In this document: positions 17,852 to 26,396 of the stretch, piece after piece
How the letters are laid out: every line of letters starts with the position of its first letter
How positions within the stretch are numbered: the first letter of the stretch is position 1
DNA from: Myxococcota bacterium
Lineage (GTDB): Bacteria > Myxococcota_A > UBA796 > UBA2385
Assembly: GCA_023150805.1 (NCBI GenBank)
Contig: JAKLKF010000015.1
Coordinates: forward strand, 1 to 64,000
DNA length: 64,000 nt
Direction of reading: 5' to 3'
Position numbers and translations under genes: made by a program
The notes under the pieces: generated by a model
Database searches by the model: none
Told to the model about the DNA's origin: nothing
The model's input: the letters and a program-made list of their open reading frames with translations, nothing else

Positions 17852-17857
17852 TACACG
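17852..17857 (+). promoter_or_regulatory. -10-like element before rRNA methyltransferase gene
   Basis: TTACACG lies about six bases before ATG 17864 with no ribosome binding site. It is a weaker match than the other examples of this arrangement. Confidence 0.3.
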
Positions 17858-17863
17858 GCGCCG

Positions 17864-19420
17864 ATGTCCAAGCGCCACCCCCTCAACGAGGTCGAGCCTC
17901 CGGTCGCGATGCGGCGCGGCAAGCGCCCGGCCGCCGATCCCACGGACCGTCCCCGCCGCCCCGGTCGCCGCGAGCGCGCCCAGCAGCGGGACGCCGACCG
18001 CCCGCCCCGCTACCGCACCGCCCGGATGACGCCGGACCACTGGCACCCCGACGGCGACGCCGTCGTCCCGGGCGAGCTGCCGGTCGACGTGTGGGGCGGC
18101 ATCCCCGGCGAACCGGCCGAGGTCGAGCTGCTCCACACCGGCCGCCACCGGATCGTCGGGCGCTTCCACGCGCCGGTGGGTGAGCCCCACCCGCTGCGCC
18201 GCGCGCCGGTGTGCGAGCACTTCGACGCCTGCGGCGGCTGCCCCCTGATGCACCTGGTCCCCGCCGGCCAGGAGCGGGCCCGCCTGGCCCTGCTGCGCGA
18301 CGCCCTGGCCGAGGTCGGCCTGCAGGCGCTGACCCCCTCCTCGGTACAGCCCTCCCCCGAGGGGGACGAGGGCTACCGCCACGTGGTCAAGCTGGTCGTC
18401 GGCCGCTCCGACCACGGCCACCTGCGCATCGGCACCTTTGCCCGCCGCACCCACCGGGTCGTGGCCATCCCTGGCTGCAACGTCGCCACGCCCGTCCTCC
18501 GCCGGGTGATGAGCGTCGTCGCCCACACCATCATCGAGCTGGACATCTGGCCCTTCGACCCGCAGACCGGGCGCGGGACCCTGCGCCACGTCGTGATGCG
18601 CCAGAGCCGCTCCCACGGTGAGGTGCTGGTGACCCTGGTCGCCGGCGGGCGCAACCGGGCGCTGGGGATCCTGGCCGAGCGCCTCTCTGGGGCGGTGGGC
18701 GAGGTGGCCGGCGTGCACCTGCACCTCAACGACGACCCCGGCAACGCCATCTTCGCCCGCGACGAGGAGGGGCAGGTCCCCACGGTCAAGCTGGTCGGCA
18801 AGGACGTGATCGAGGAGCGCCTGGGCGAGGTGACCCTGGCGATCGGCCCCGGTGACTTCTACCAGGCCAACCCCGCGATGGCCGAGCGCATCGCCCAGGA
18901 CCTGCGCGAGCTGCTGGCGCCGGACCGCGACCGGCCGCTGCTGGACCTGTACTGCGGCGTCGGGGCCTTCACCCTGGCGCTGGGCCGCGAGCACGGCTGG
19001 GCGCTGGGGGTCGAGGTGGTCGGCGGCGCCGTGTCCCGCGCCCGCGAGAACGCCCGCCGCAACCGCATCGCCGCCGAGTTCCTGGCCGGCGACACCGTCG
19101 AGCTGCTGCCCGAGGTCGGCCAGCGCCTGGAGGGGCGCCACCCGGTGGTGATGCTCGACCCCGCCCGCCGCGGCGCGGGAGAAGGCGTGCTGGCCGGGGT
19201 CCTGGCCATGCAGCCGGCGCGGATCGCCTACCTGTCGTGCAACCCGCGGGCGATGGCGCGCGACCTGGTCGAGCTGCAGGCCGCCGGCTGGCGGGTGCGG
19301 GAGCTGCGGGCCTACGACATGTTCCCGCAGACCGCGCACGTCGAGACGCTGGCCCTGCTGGACCCGCCCGAGGCGGTCGGCGAGGGGCTGGCGGCGCCGC
19401 GCCGGCGCGTGGTCCGGTAG
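17864..19420 (+). CDS. 23S rRNA (uracil-C5)-methyltransferase, RlmD/RumA-like
   Basis: A 518-residue SAM-dependent methyltransferase of the TrmA/RumA family. A basic, disordered N-terminus of about 60 residues precedes a TRAM-like region. The 4Fe-4S signature is CEHFDACGGCPLMHL. The catalytic half has the GDFYQANPAM motif, the SAM-binding LLDLYCGVGAFTL, LDPARRGAGEGV and the active-site Cys in YLSCNPRAMARDL, with the closing MFPQTAHVETLALL. It methylates a uracil in rRNA (or tRNA). It appears monocistronic. Confidence 0.9.
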   Translation: MSKRHPLNEVEPPVAMRRGKRPAADPTDRPRRPGRRERAQQRDADRPPRYRTARMTPDHWHPDGDAVVPGELPVDVWGGIPGEPAEVELLHTGRHRIVGRFHAPVGEPHPLRRAPVCEHFDACGGCPLMHLVPAGQERARLALLRDALAEVGLQALTPSSVQPSPEGDEGYRHVVKLVVGRSDHGHLRIGTFARRTHRVVAIPGCNVATPVLRRVMSVVAHTIIELDIWPFDPQTGRGTLRHVVMRQSRSHGEVLVTLVAGGRNRALGILAERLSGAVGEVAGVHLHLNDDPGNAIFARDEEGQVPTVKLVGKDVIEERLGEVTLAIGPGDFYQANPAMAERIAQDLRELLAPDRDRPLLDLYCGVGAFTLALGREHGWALGVEVVGGAVSRARENARRNRIAAEFLAGDTVELLPEVGQRLEGRHPVVMLDPARRGAGEGVLAGVLAMQPARIAYLSCNPRAMARDLVELQAAGWRVRELRAYDMFPQTAHVETLALLDPPEAVGEGLAAPRRRVVR

Positions 19421-19465
19421 GGGCGCGGCGGCCCCCCGCCGGGCGAGCGGCACCTCCTCCTCTGC

Positions 19466-19471
19466 TAAGGT
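19466..19471 (+). promoter_or_regulatory. -10-like element (extended -10) before 19480
   Basis: TGCTAAGGT, an extended -10 form, ends eight bases before ATG 19480. No Shine-Dalgarno lies between, so the transcript is probably leaderless. Confidence 0.45.
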
Positions 19472-19479
19472 GCCGGCCG

Positions 19480-20994
19480 ATGATCGCCTCCTCCCTGCTC
19501 GCCGCCCTGGCCCTGGCCAGCGCGACCCCGGCCCTGGCCGAGGACGCGCCCACCCGGGTCTTCGTCTCCCCCTTCGTGGCCCGCACCCGCGACGCGACCG
19601 CCATCGCCTCGCTGATGCCGGGCTTCCTGCAGCAGCAGCTCGACGCGCACCCCGAGCTGGACGCCATCGCCGTGGGCGAGGTCGGGCCGGTCTACGACAC
19701 CAGCGCCGAGCTCTACCTGTCGAGCTGCCCAGCGGGGGAGCACATCGGCTGCGCCTTCGTCGTCGGCGAGGTGGCCCGCGCCGAGCTGGCGCTGGTGGGC
19801 ACGGTGGACACCGTCGAGGGCGCCAGCCGGGTCGAGGTCGTCATCATCGACGTGCTCGAGTCGCGCGAGGTGCTGTCATTCCAGGCGGACCTGGCCGTCG
19901 GCGACGACATGGTCTTCGCCGAGGGCGTCGCCCGGGTGCTGGTGGCGGTGGTGCGGGGCGAGGCCGGGCGCAGCGACGACATCCGCGCCGAGGACGACCC
20001 GCAGGCCGCGGCCGCGGCGGCGCAGCGGCAGGCGGAGATCGCCGCCCAGCTCGACCAGCTCAGCGCCGAGATCGGCGACGTCACGACCATCTCGACGCGG
20101 ACGGAGCTGGAGATCGAGCGGCCCCGGTACACGGCCAGCGACCTGGCCGAGAAGATGGAGGAAGAGGGCGTGAAGCCCTGGGAGCGCCTGGACATGGGCC
20201 CCCGGGAGTACCTGCGCTACAAGAACTCCGACCTGTCGCTGGCCGCCTGGCGCCAGCGCGCCCAGGGCCGCAGCGGGCAGCTCTTGATCCGCGCCGGCCT
20301 GGGCATGGGCACCGGCCCCACGCACGGCGAGTACTACGGGGTCTACGCCCGCAGCGACCAGAACCTGAACGTGATCGAGGCCTACAGCTACCAGGCCGTC
20401 ACCAGCGGGTCGGGCTTCGGCGCCTCGGGTAGCGTCAGCTACGGCCTGCTGCCCTTCCTGGAGGTGGGCCTGCTCGCCGGCACCTCGACGGGCCGGTATG
20501 GCCTGCTCATCGACTCCTACGTCGTGGGCGACGAGCACACGCTGGGCGAGCCCGAGGACCGGTCGAACCAGGTCCTCTTCTTCGGGCCCCAGGTCCTGGG
20601 CACGCTGCTGCCCACCTCGATCATCCGCCCGGTCGTGGGGGTGGAGTTCACGGCCCTGCTCGGCACCAGCATCTCCTCCCGCTACGACGAGCTGCCCGTG
20701 CCCGAGCTGAGCACCTTCCAAGCCCCCCTGCTCTTCCAGGCGGGCGGCCGCGTGGGCGCCGAGCTGCGGGTGGCCGACCAGCTCGACCTGTTCCTGCACC
20801 TGCCGGTCGGGATGGTGATCGCCGGCCAGGCCAGCGAGTCCAGCCGGGTGGGCAGCGACGGCCTGGACACGCAGGACATCCTTGACCCGCCGGGCCTCTC
20901 TCCCATCAGCGCCGGGGTCCAGGCCGGCGTGCAGATCCGGCTGGGCGGCCGCAAGGCCGACACCGGCGGGGTGCTGGACAGCGACCTGCTGTAG
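19480..20994 (+). CDS. Exported envelope protein with TolB/CsgG-like N-terminal domain
   Basis: A 504-residue protein with a clear signal peptide (SSLLAALALASATPALAED). Residues 25-160 resemble the nucleotide-free TolB/CsgG-type domain (RVFVSPFVARTRDATAIAS, then LALVGTVDTVEGASRVEVV). A helical linker (about 175-230) contains WERLDMGPREYLRYKNSD. The C-terminal half alternates short amphipathic beta strands (RAGLGMGTGPTHGEYYGVY, YGLLPFLEVGLLAGTSTG), consistent with an outer-membrane beta barrel. Function unknown. Similar myxobacterial proteins sense or scaffold the envelope. Confidence 0.6.
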   Translation: MIASSLLAALALASATPALAEDAPTRVFVSPFVARTRDATAIASLMPGFLQQQLDAHPELDAIAVGEVGPVYDTSAELYLSSCPAGEHIGCAFVVGEVARAELALVGTVDTVEGASRVEVVIIDVLESREVLSFQADLAVGDDMVFAEGVARVLVAVVRGEAGRSDDIRAEDDPQAAAAAAQRQAEIAAQLDQLSAEIGDVTTISTRTELEIERPRYTASDLAEKMEEEGVKPWERLDMGPREYLRYKNSDLSLAAWRQRAQGRSGQLLIRAGLGMGTGPTHGEYYGVYARSDQNLNVIEAYSYQAVTSGSGFGASGSVSYGLLPFLEVGLLAGTSTGRYGLLIDSYVVGDEHTLGEPEDRSNQVLFFGPQVLGTLLPTSIIRPVVGVEFTALLGTSISSRYDELPVPELSTFQAPLLFQAGGRVGAELRVADQLDLFLHLPVGMVIAGQASESSRVGSDGLDTQDILDPPGLSPISAGVQAGVQIRLGGRKADTGGVLDSDLL

Positions 20995-21041
20995 GCGCCG
21001 GGCGCGCGGGGACTGCACCGGCGCGCCGGGTCCCGCCATGC

Positions 21042-21047
21042 TAAGCA
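21042..21047 (+). promoter_or_regulatory. -10-like element before transporter gene
   Basis: ATGCTAAGCA carries TAAGCA at 21042-21047. It is followed by a short leader containing AAGGAGG (21064-21070) before GTG 21075. Here the -10 element goes with a conventional ribosome binding site. Confidence 0.35.
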
Positions 21048-21074
21048 GCCGGCCCCCGCCGACAAGGAGGCCCG

Positions 21075-23456
21075 GTGACGGCGGAGCACCGCCCGGGAGT
21101 GTTCGGCCGGCTCGCCGCGGCAGTCCTGCGGCACCAGGGTCGGACGCTCGTCGTGAGCCTGATCGTCACCGTGCTGAGCGCGCTGGCGGCGTTGCGGCTG
21201 TCGGTCGACCCCGACATCCTCGACCTGTTGCCCCCCGACGACCCGACGACCCGGGCCATCGCCACCCTCAACGACGAAGAGGGGGGCACCGGCCTGCTCA
21301 CCATCGCCGTCCAGGGGGGGGAGGACGAGGCGCGCCGGGCGTGGACCGAACAGCTCGCCCAGGCGCTCCAGGCCGACCCCGACGTCGCCTGGGTGCTGCA
21401 CGAGGTCGACGAGGACCTGGCCTGGCGCCTGGGGATGCTGCAGCTGGACACCGACGAGCTGTCCCAGCTCCACGCCAAGCTGCAGGGCGCCATCCAGATG
21501 GGACCGGCGGCCCAGAACCCCCTGCTGGCCAGCCGCCTGCTGGCGCTGGGGCCGCTGACCGAGAAGCTGGACGACACCAAGGCCGCCCAGGTGCTCTCGG
21601 GCCAGGAGGGCGTGGACCGCATCCTGGTCCGGCCGACCGGCTCGGCGATGGACCCCGCCTTCGCCCGCCCCTTCATGCGGCGGGTGAACGAGGCCCTGGC
21701 CCAGGCGCCACCCGCGCCCGAGGGGGTCGAGGTGGCCTGGGTCGGCGGGCCCTACCGGCACGCGGTCGAGGACCTCGAGGCCGTGCTGCACGACCTGACC
21801 GCCACCCTGGGCGTGTCGCTGAGCGTGGTCCTGCTCTTCATGGCGGCCGCCTTCAAGCGCCCCCGGGCCGTGCTGCTGATCCTCGGGCCCCTCATCGCCG
21901 GCAACGTGTGGACCCTGGGCCTGGCGGGGTTGGCGGTCGGCCGGCTCAACACCTTCACCAGCTACTTCACCGCCGTCCTGATCGGCCTGGGCGTGGACTT
22001 CGGCATCCACCTCTACGCCCGCTACCGCGAAGAGCGCACCCACACGCCCACCCCGGCGGCCGCCGTGATCCGGGCCTGGGACCGCACCGGTCCCCCCAGC
22101 CTGACCGCCGCGGTGACCAGCGCCGCGGGCTTCGCCGCCCTGTGGATCGCCGGCTTCGAGGGCTTCCGCCAGCTCGGCACCCTGCTGGCCTCGGGCATCC
22201 TGCTCTGCCTGCTGGCCGAGCTGCTCCTGCTGCCGATCCTGCTGGTGCGCTTCGACCCGGGGGTGGCCCCGGACCACACCCCCCCGGTGGTGCAGCGCGC
22301 CGGCACCCTGCCCTACCGCTTCGCCCCGCTGGGCATGCTCCTGGCGCTGGCGATCGTGGCGGTGTCCGCCACCCGCCTGCCCCAGGTCCAGTTCGAGTTC
22401 GACATCAGCGAGCTGCGCAGCGAGGGCAAGGCCTGGGCGGACCTGGACGAGTCCCAGCGGGCCTTCGCCCGCAACAGCTACGCGCCGCTCATCGTGAGCT
22501 ACCCGGATCACGCCACCCTGGCCGCCGAGCACCAGCGCCTGCAGGCGCTCGTCGATCAGGACCAGGCGCCGATGATCAAGGGGGTGCTCAGCCTGGCCTC
22601 CGTGCTGCCCCAGGACCAGGCCGCGCGGGTCGAGAAGCTCCAGCAGATCGCGCAGCTCGCCCGCGAGGGGGACCTGCGGTACCTGCCCCCCCCGGTCCAG
22701 GCCAACCTGGCGCGGATCCGCCAGTCGGACCCGCGGATCCTCGAGGCCACCGACCTGCCTCCGGCCATCCAACAGCTCCTGGGCGCCCACGACGGTCACC
22801 ACCGCCTGGTCCTGCTGCCCGACGGCAACATGTGGGACATCCGGCAGATGGTCGAGCTGCGCCGCTCGGTGCAGACGCTGCTGCCCGGGCAGGTGCCGGC
22901 CAGCGAGTACCTGGCCACGGCCCTGCTCTACGACCTGATGCTGCGGGACGCGCCCCGCATCGCGGGCCTGGCGCTCCTGCTGGTCTTCCTGGCGAGCTGG
23001 CTCGACCTGCGCAGCCTGACCCGCGCGGTGGTCGCCATGGGCGCCCTGCTGTCGGGCATGGCGATGACCGGCGCGGCGATGGCGATCTTCGACGTGAAGC
23101 TGTCGATGGCCAACTTCGTCGGCGTTCCGATCCTGATGGGCATCGGCATCGACGTCGTCATCCACCTGCTGCACCGCATCGAGGAGGAGGGGCCCGGCGG
23201 CATCGCCCGCGCCATGCGCACGACGGGCTGGGCGGCCATCATGAGCGCGCTCACCACGGTCATCTCCTTTGCGTCGCTGACCCTGGCGGACAGCAAGGGC
23301 GTCCAGGGCCTGGGCGAGCTGATCGTCCTCGGCCTGGGCATGGTGGTGCTGGCTGCCTTCGTGATGATCCCGCTGGGCTGGATGGTCGTGTGGCGCAACG
23401 AGCCGGCGCCGGGCAACCTCAGGCCTGGAGCACCTTCCGGATCATCGTCGCCGTGA
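21075..23456 (+). CDS. RND-superfamily transporter, MMPL/HpnN-like
   Basis: A 793-residue inner-membrane transporter of two homologous halves. Each half has one N-terminal helix (LVVSLIVTVLSALAAL), a large periplasmic loop and five clustered helices. The helix-4 acidic residues expected for proton coupling are present (IGLGVDFGIHLYAR and GIGIDVVIHLLHR). Starting Asp-rich loop DPDILDLLPPDDP matches lipid-exporting MMPL/HpnN proteins, which move hopanoids or other lipids toward the outer membrane. GTG 21075 follows AAGGAGG. The 3' end overlaps the convergent NAD kinase gene by 38 bases. Confidence 0.85.
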   Translation: MTAEHRPGVFGRLAAAVLRHQGRTLVVSLIVTVLSALAALRLSVDPDILDLLPPDDPTTRAIATLNDEEGGTGLLTIAVQGGEDEARRAWTEQLAQALQADPDVAWVLHEVDEDLAWRLGMLQLDTDELSQLHAKLQGAIQMGPAAQNPLLASRLLALGPLTEKLDDTKAAQVLSGQEGVDRILVRPTGSAMDPAFARPFMRRVNEALAQAPPAPEGVEVAWVGGPYRHAVEDLEAVLHDLTATLGVSLSVVLLFMAAAFKRPRAVLLILGPLIAGNVWTLGLAGLAVGRLNTFTSYFTAVLIGLGVDFGIHLYARYREERTHTPTPAAAVIRAWDRTGPPSLTAAVTSAAGFAALWIAGFEGFRQLGTLLASGILLCLLAELLLLPILLVRFDPGVAPDHTPPVVQRAGTLPYRFAPLGMLLALAIVAVSATRLPQVQFEFDISELRSEGKAWADLDESQRAFARNSYAPLIVSYPDHATLAAEHQRLQALVDQDQAPMIKGVLSLASVLPQDQAARVEKLQQIAQLAREGDLRYLPPPVQANLARIRQSDPRILEATDLPPAIQQLLGAHDGHHRLVLLPDGNMWDIRQMVELRRSVQTLLPGQVPASEYLATALLYDLMLRDAPRIAGLALLLVFLASWLDLRSLTRAVVAMGALLSGMAMTGAAMAIFDVKLSMANFVGVPILMGIGIDVVIHLLHRIEEEGPGGIARAMRTTGWAAIMSALTTVISFASLTLADSKGVQGLGELIVLGLGMVVLAAFVMIPLGWMVVWRNEPAPGNLRPGAPSGSSSP

Positions 23457-24186
23457 AGTCGTGGTCGGGCCGGAAGGCCAGCCGCACCTGCTCCTCGCAG
23501 GGGTGGATCCGGACCCGACGCACCCGGCCGTGACCGATGCCGTCGACCAGGGCTCGCACCGGGCGGTAATCGCCGCGGAGCACCTCGATCTCCACCTGCA
23601 CGTCCCGAGGCAGCACGAAGGGAGACAGCCGGGGCGTGTGCGGGCAGATGGGCGTGATGTGCAGCGCCTCGGCCTGGGGGTGGCTGGGCACGCCGCCCGC
23701 CGAGAAGCTGTAGGCGGTGCTGCCCAGGGCGGTGGCGACGATCAGGCCGTCGCAGGTGAGCTCCTCCACCACGGTGGTTCCGCCCACGCGCACCCGCAGC
23801 AGCGCCATGGCGCCGTCCACCCGCTCGACGAAGACGTCGTTGACCGCGCGGGCGCGGTGCGCCTCGCCCCCCTCCGCCGGCTCGATCTCCGCCTGGAGCA
23901 TCGGGAAGGAGAAGACGCGGTACCGCTGCTCGCGGATGCAGGCCGCCAGGGCGTCCACCGCCGCCGGCGCGTCGGGGTCGACGTCGTTGAGCAGGAAGCC
24001 CAGGCGCCCGGCGTTCACGCCCAGGTAGGTCAGGTTGGTGCCGAGCTCCCGCACCGTCGAGAGCAGCCAGCCGTCGCCGCCGATCGTGACGCAGACCCCC
24101 TGCGGCACCCCGTCGCCACCCAGGCGCTCCTGCAGCAGGCGCAGGAGGTGCTGGGCGCGGGGGTTGCGGCGGTCGGCGTGCAGCAT
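23419..24186 (-). CDS. nadK: NAD kinase
   Basis: A 255-residue cytosolic enzyme phosphorylating NAD to NADP. It has the family GGDG motif (TIGGDGWLLSTV), the NAGRLGFL segment, the NDVFVER diphosphate-site region and the conserved DGLIVATALGSTAYS loop. It is shorter at the N-terminus than many NadK proteins, starting at ATG 24186 just ahead of the nucleotide fold. A GGGTAGGTGG element lies 13 bases upstream and is repeated before the next gene upstream. Its C-terminal 38 bases overlap the transporter gene tail to tail. Confidence 0.92.
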   Translation of the reverse strand: MLHADRRNPRAQHLLRLLQERLGGDGVPQGVCVTIGGDGWLLSTVRELGTNLTYLGVNAGRLGFLLNDVDPDAPAAVDALAACIREQRYRVFSFPMLQAEIEPAEGGEAHRARAVNDVFVERVDGAMALLRVRVGGTTVVEELTCDGLIVATALGSTAYSFSAGGVPSHPQAEALHITPICPHTPRLSPFVLPRDVQVEIEVLRGDYRPVRALVDGIGHGRVRRVRIHPCEEQVRLAFRPDHDFTATMIRKVLQA

Positions 24187-24202
24187 GGGCCTCGGGCGCC
24201 AC

Positions 24203-24652
24203 CTACCCCGCTCGCGGCGTCCAGGGTGGCAGGCCCTCCAGCGGCGCGACCTGCGCGCGGGCCCGGAGGCGCTGCACCGCGCGGGCCACCGCCGGCCGAC
24301 GCAGCAGGGCGACCAGCACGCGGTGCCGACCCGGCAGGTCCACCAGCGCCAGGCCCGCCACCAGGGTCAGGATGCCCTGGCCCGGGGTGAAGAGCATCAG
24401 CAGGCCGAGCGCCAGCAGGACGCCGCCCGCCAGGTTGCGCAGCAGCAGCAGGGCCAGCGCGCCGGGCGTCGCCTGGGCCAGGCGGCGGCGCAGCGGTGGG
24501 TGCGCCGCCGTGACGTAGTCCACCGGCAGGCGGACCAGCAGCAGCGGCACCACCACCATGCTGGCCAGGGCCACGACCGCGCTCACCACGGTCAGGGCCA
24601 CCCAGAACGACGGCGGCAGGCGCGAGAGCAGGCCAGGGTCCAGGTTGGGCAT
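24203..24652 (-). CDS. Membrane protein of PGPGW-like type, unknown function
   Basis: A 149-residue protein with three or four membrane segments (FWVALTVVSAVVALASMVVV, LALLLLRNLAGGVLLALGLL, ILTLVAGLALVDLP). The PGQGILTL turn resembles the PGPGW motif of small putative transmembrane proteins. Start ATG 24652 is preferred over GTG 24679 because a -10-like TAGGTG (24677-24682) overlaps that GTG. The gene ends 16 bases before NAD kinase on the same strand, but each carries its own GGGTAGGTGG element, so they may be separately expressed. Confidence 0.65.
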   Translation of the reverse strand: MPNLDPGLLSRLPPSFWVALTVVSAVVALASMVVVPLLLVRLPVDYVTAAHPPLRRRLAQATPGALALLLLRNLAGGVLLALGLLMLFTPGQGILTLVAGLALVDLPGRHRVLVALLRRPAVARAVQRLRARAQVAPLEGLPPWTPRAG

Positions 24653-24676
24653 CGACGGCACGACAGCTCCGTCTCC

Positions 24677-24682
24677 CACCTA
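24677..24682 (-). promoter_or_regulatory. -10-like TAGGTG, repeated at 24200-24205
   Basis: The minus-strand block GGGTAGGTGG occurs here and again at about 24199-24208, upstream of both the membrane-protein gene and NAD kinase. TAGGTG would be the -10 hexamer in each case. The second copy overlaps the preceding stop codon. Confidence 0.3.
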
Positions 24683-24770
24683 CCCGTGCCCGCGGGCCCG
24701 GGCGCGCCATCCCTTGCGCTCCCCCCCCCTCCGGGTGAAGCGGAGCCCCTCGTCCGCCATGGGAGCCCGC

Positions 24771-25301
24771 ATGATCCCCCTCCTCCTCTCCGCCCTGCTC
24801 GCCTGCACCACCGAGACGCCCGCGCCCGCGGTCCCGGCCCCCCCGACCGCGCCGCCCCCCGCCGCGCCCGCGCCGGCCGCCGAGCCCGCCGCCGACGCGG
24901 TGCACGTCGCCGACGCCTGGGTGCGCGCCATGCCTCCGGGAAGCCCCAACACCGGCGCCTTCATGAGCCTGCACAACGCCGGATCCGCCCCGACGGCCAT
25001 CGTGGGCGCCAGCTCCGACGTGGCCGAGAAGGTCGAGCTGCACACCCACGTGATGGAGGGGGGCGTCGCGCAGATGCGGCCGGTCGAGCGCTTCGAGCTG
25101 GGCGCGGACGCCATGCACGAGCTCAAGCCCGGCGGCGACCACATCATGTTCATCGGGCTGAAGGGCGACCTGGCGCTGGGTCACGACGTGGCGGTGACGC
25201 TGCGCTTCGCCGACGGCAGCGAGCAGGTGGTCACCGCGCCCGTCCAGGACATGCCGGCCGCGGGCGGCGCGGGGGACGCGATGGGCGGGCACGCCCACTG
25301 A
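24771..25301 (+). CDS. PCuAC-type copper chaperone lipoprotein
   Basis: A 176-residue lipoprotein (lipobox ALLACTT) with a Pro/Ala linker and a PCuAC domain: DAWVRAMPPGSPNTGAFM, then the metal ligands His/Met in ELHTHVMEGG, QMRPV and GGDHIMFIGL. PCuAC proteins carry Cu(I) in the periplasm to SCO proteins and the cytochrome oxidase CuA site. A His-rich end (MGGHAH) may add a metal site. ATG 24771 is chosen because GGGAG sits five bases upstream. The stop overlaps the start of the SCO gene by one base, so they are translationally coupled. Confidence 0.9.
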   Translation: MIPLLLSALLACTTETPAPAVPAPPTAPPPAAPAPAAEPAADAVHVADAWVRAMPPGSPNTGAFMSLHNAGSAPTAIVGASSDVAEKVELHTHVMEGGVAQMRPVERFELGADAMHELKPGGDHIMFIGLKGDLALGHDVAVTLRFADGSEQVVTAPVQDMPAAGGAGDAMGGHAH

Positions 25302-26374
25302 TGGAGCCCCCTGCCGCCGCGACGCGCACCCCCCTGCGCCGCGCCGCGAGCCTGGTCGGCTGGGGCCTGTTCGTGGGCGCCCTGGTCGTGCTGTGGCGCG
25401 ACCCGACCCTGCTGCAGCGCCTGCGGCACGGGGCCGGCGAGCAGCCCGACCCCTCCGACACCTGCGAGCTGTCCAGCGGCGCGCCCTGCGTGGCGCGCTT
25501 CTCCGATGGCCTGGAGGCGCGGCTGCAGGTCTCGCCCGCCGGCTTCCTGCCGGGCACGCCGGTGACCTGGACCGTGACGCTCAGCGACCCGCAGGTCCAG
25601 GCCACCGGCCTGGAGCTGACCGGCGTCTCGATGCCGATGGGCCTGACGACGCTGAAGGTGCAGAACACCGGCCCGGGCACCTGGCAGGCCGAGGGCGCCC
25701 TGCCGCTGTGCAGCATCACGCAGATGGAGTGGCGCGCCGACGTGCTGCTGGAGGGCGGCGGGCGGGAGCGGGTCGCGGCCTACCGGTTCTGGACCGTGGG
25801 CCAGGCCCCCGCGCCGGAGCAGCCCCCGGGCCGCGGCGCCGGCGCGCCGGGCGCGCCCGCCCCGACCTGGGGCGACTTCACCGTGGACACCGCCCAGGGT
25901 CCCCTCGCCCTCTCCGACCTGCGCGGCAAGCTCGTGTTGCTCTACTTCGGCTACACCGCCTGCCCCGACGTCTGCCCCACCACCCTCTCCACCCTGGGCG
26001 CCGCCCTGCGCCAGCTCGACCCCGCCGACCAGGAGCGGATCGCCGGCCTGATGGTCAGCCTGGACCCGGCCCGGGACGGCCTGGAGCGGCTGCAGACCTA
26101 CACCGGCCACTTCCACCCCGCCTTCCGCGGGGGAACGGCCGACGACGCCGCGCTGGAGCGCATCACCGCCGACTGGGGCATCTCCTGGCGGGTGGTGCCC
26201 CTGGGCGACTCCGCCATGTCCTACGCGGTCGACCACGCCACCTACAGCATCCTGGTGGGCCCCGACGGCGCCGTGATCCAGACCATCGAGCACGGCACCT
26301 CGCCCGACCAGGTGGCCGCCACCCTGCGACAGGTGCTCGCAGGGGCTCCCGCCGCGCCTCCGCCTGGGGAATGA
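25301..26374 (+). CDS. SCO1/SenC copper protein fused to a YtkA/FixH-like domain
   Basis: A 357-residue protein with an N-terminal membrane anchor (LVGWGLFVGALVVLW). Residues 50-165 form a beta-rich domain (DTCELSSGAPCVARFSDG, GVSMPMGLTTL, TQMEWRADVLL) resembling YtkA/FixH-type periplasmic domains, with conserved Cys and Met. A Pro/Gly linker leads to a SCO thioredoxin fold with copper site CPDVCP and partner His in DHATYSILVGP. SCO proteins mature the CuA centre of haem-copper oxidases. The fusion places two metal-handling domains on one anchor, directly coupled to PCuAC. No oxidase gene is in the window. Confidence 0.88.
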   Translation: MEPPAAATRTPLRRAASLVGWGLFVGALVVLWRDPTLLQRLRHGAGEQPDPSDTCELSSGAPCVARFSDGLEARLQVSPAGFLPGTPVTWTVTLSDPQVQATGLELTGVSMPMGLTTLKVQNTGPGTWQAEGALPLCSITQMEWRADVLLEGGGRERVAAYRFWTVGQAPAPEQPPGRGAGAPGAPAPTWGDFTVDTAQGPLALSDLRGKLVLLYFGYTACPDVCPTTLSTLGAALRQLDPADQERIAGLMVSLDPARDGLERLQTYTGHFHPAFRGGTADDAALERITADWGISWRVVPLGDSAMSYAVDHATYSILVGPDGAVIQTIEHGTSPDQVAATLRQVLAGAPAAPPPGE

Positions 26375-26396
26375 TGGGCGGCCACCCGGAGCCCCC

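Noticed and set aside
24653-24679. GTG 24679 as start of the small membrane protein
   Set aside because: A -10-like TAGGTG overlaps that codon and no ribosome site precedes it; ATG 24652 is more likely.
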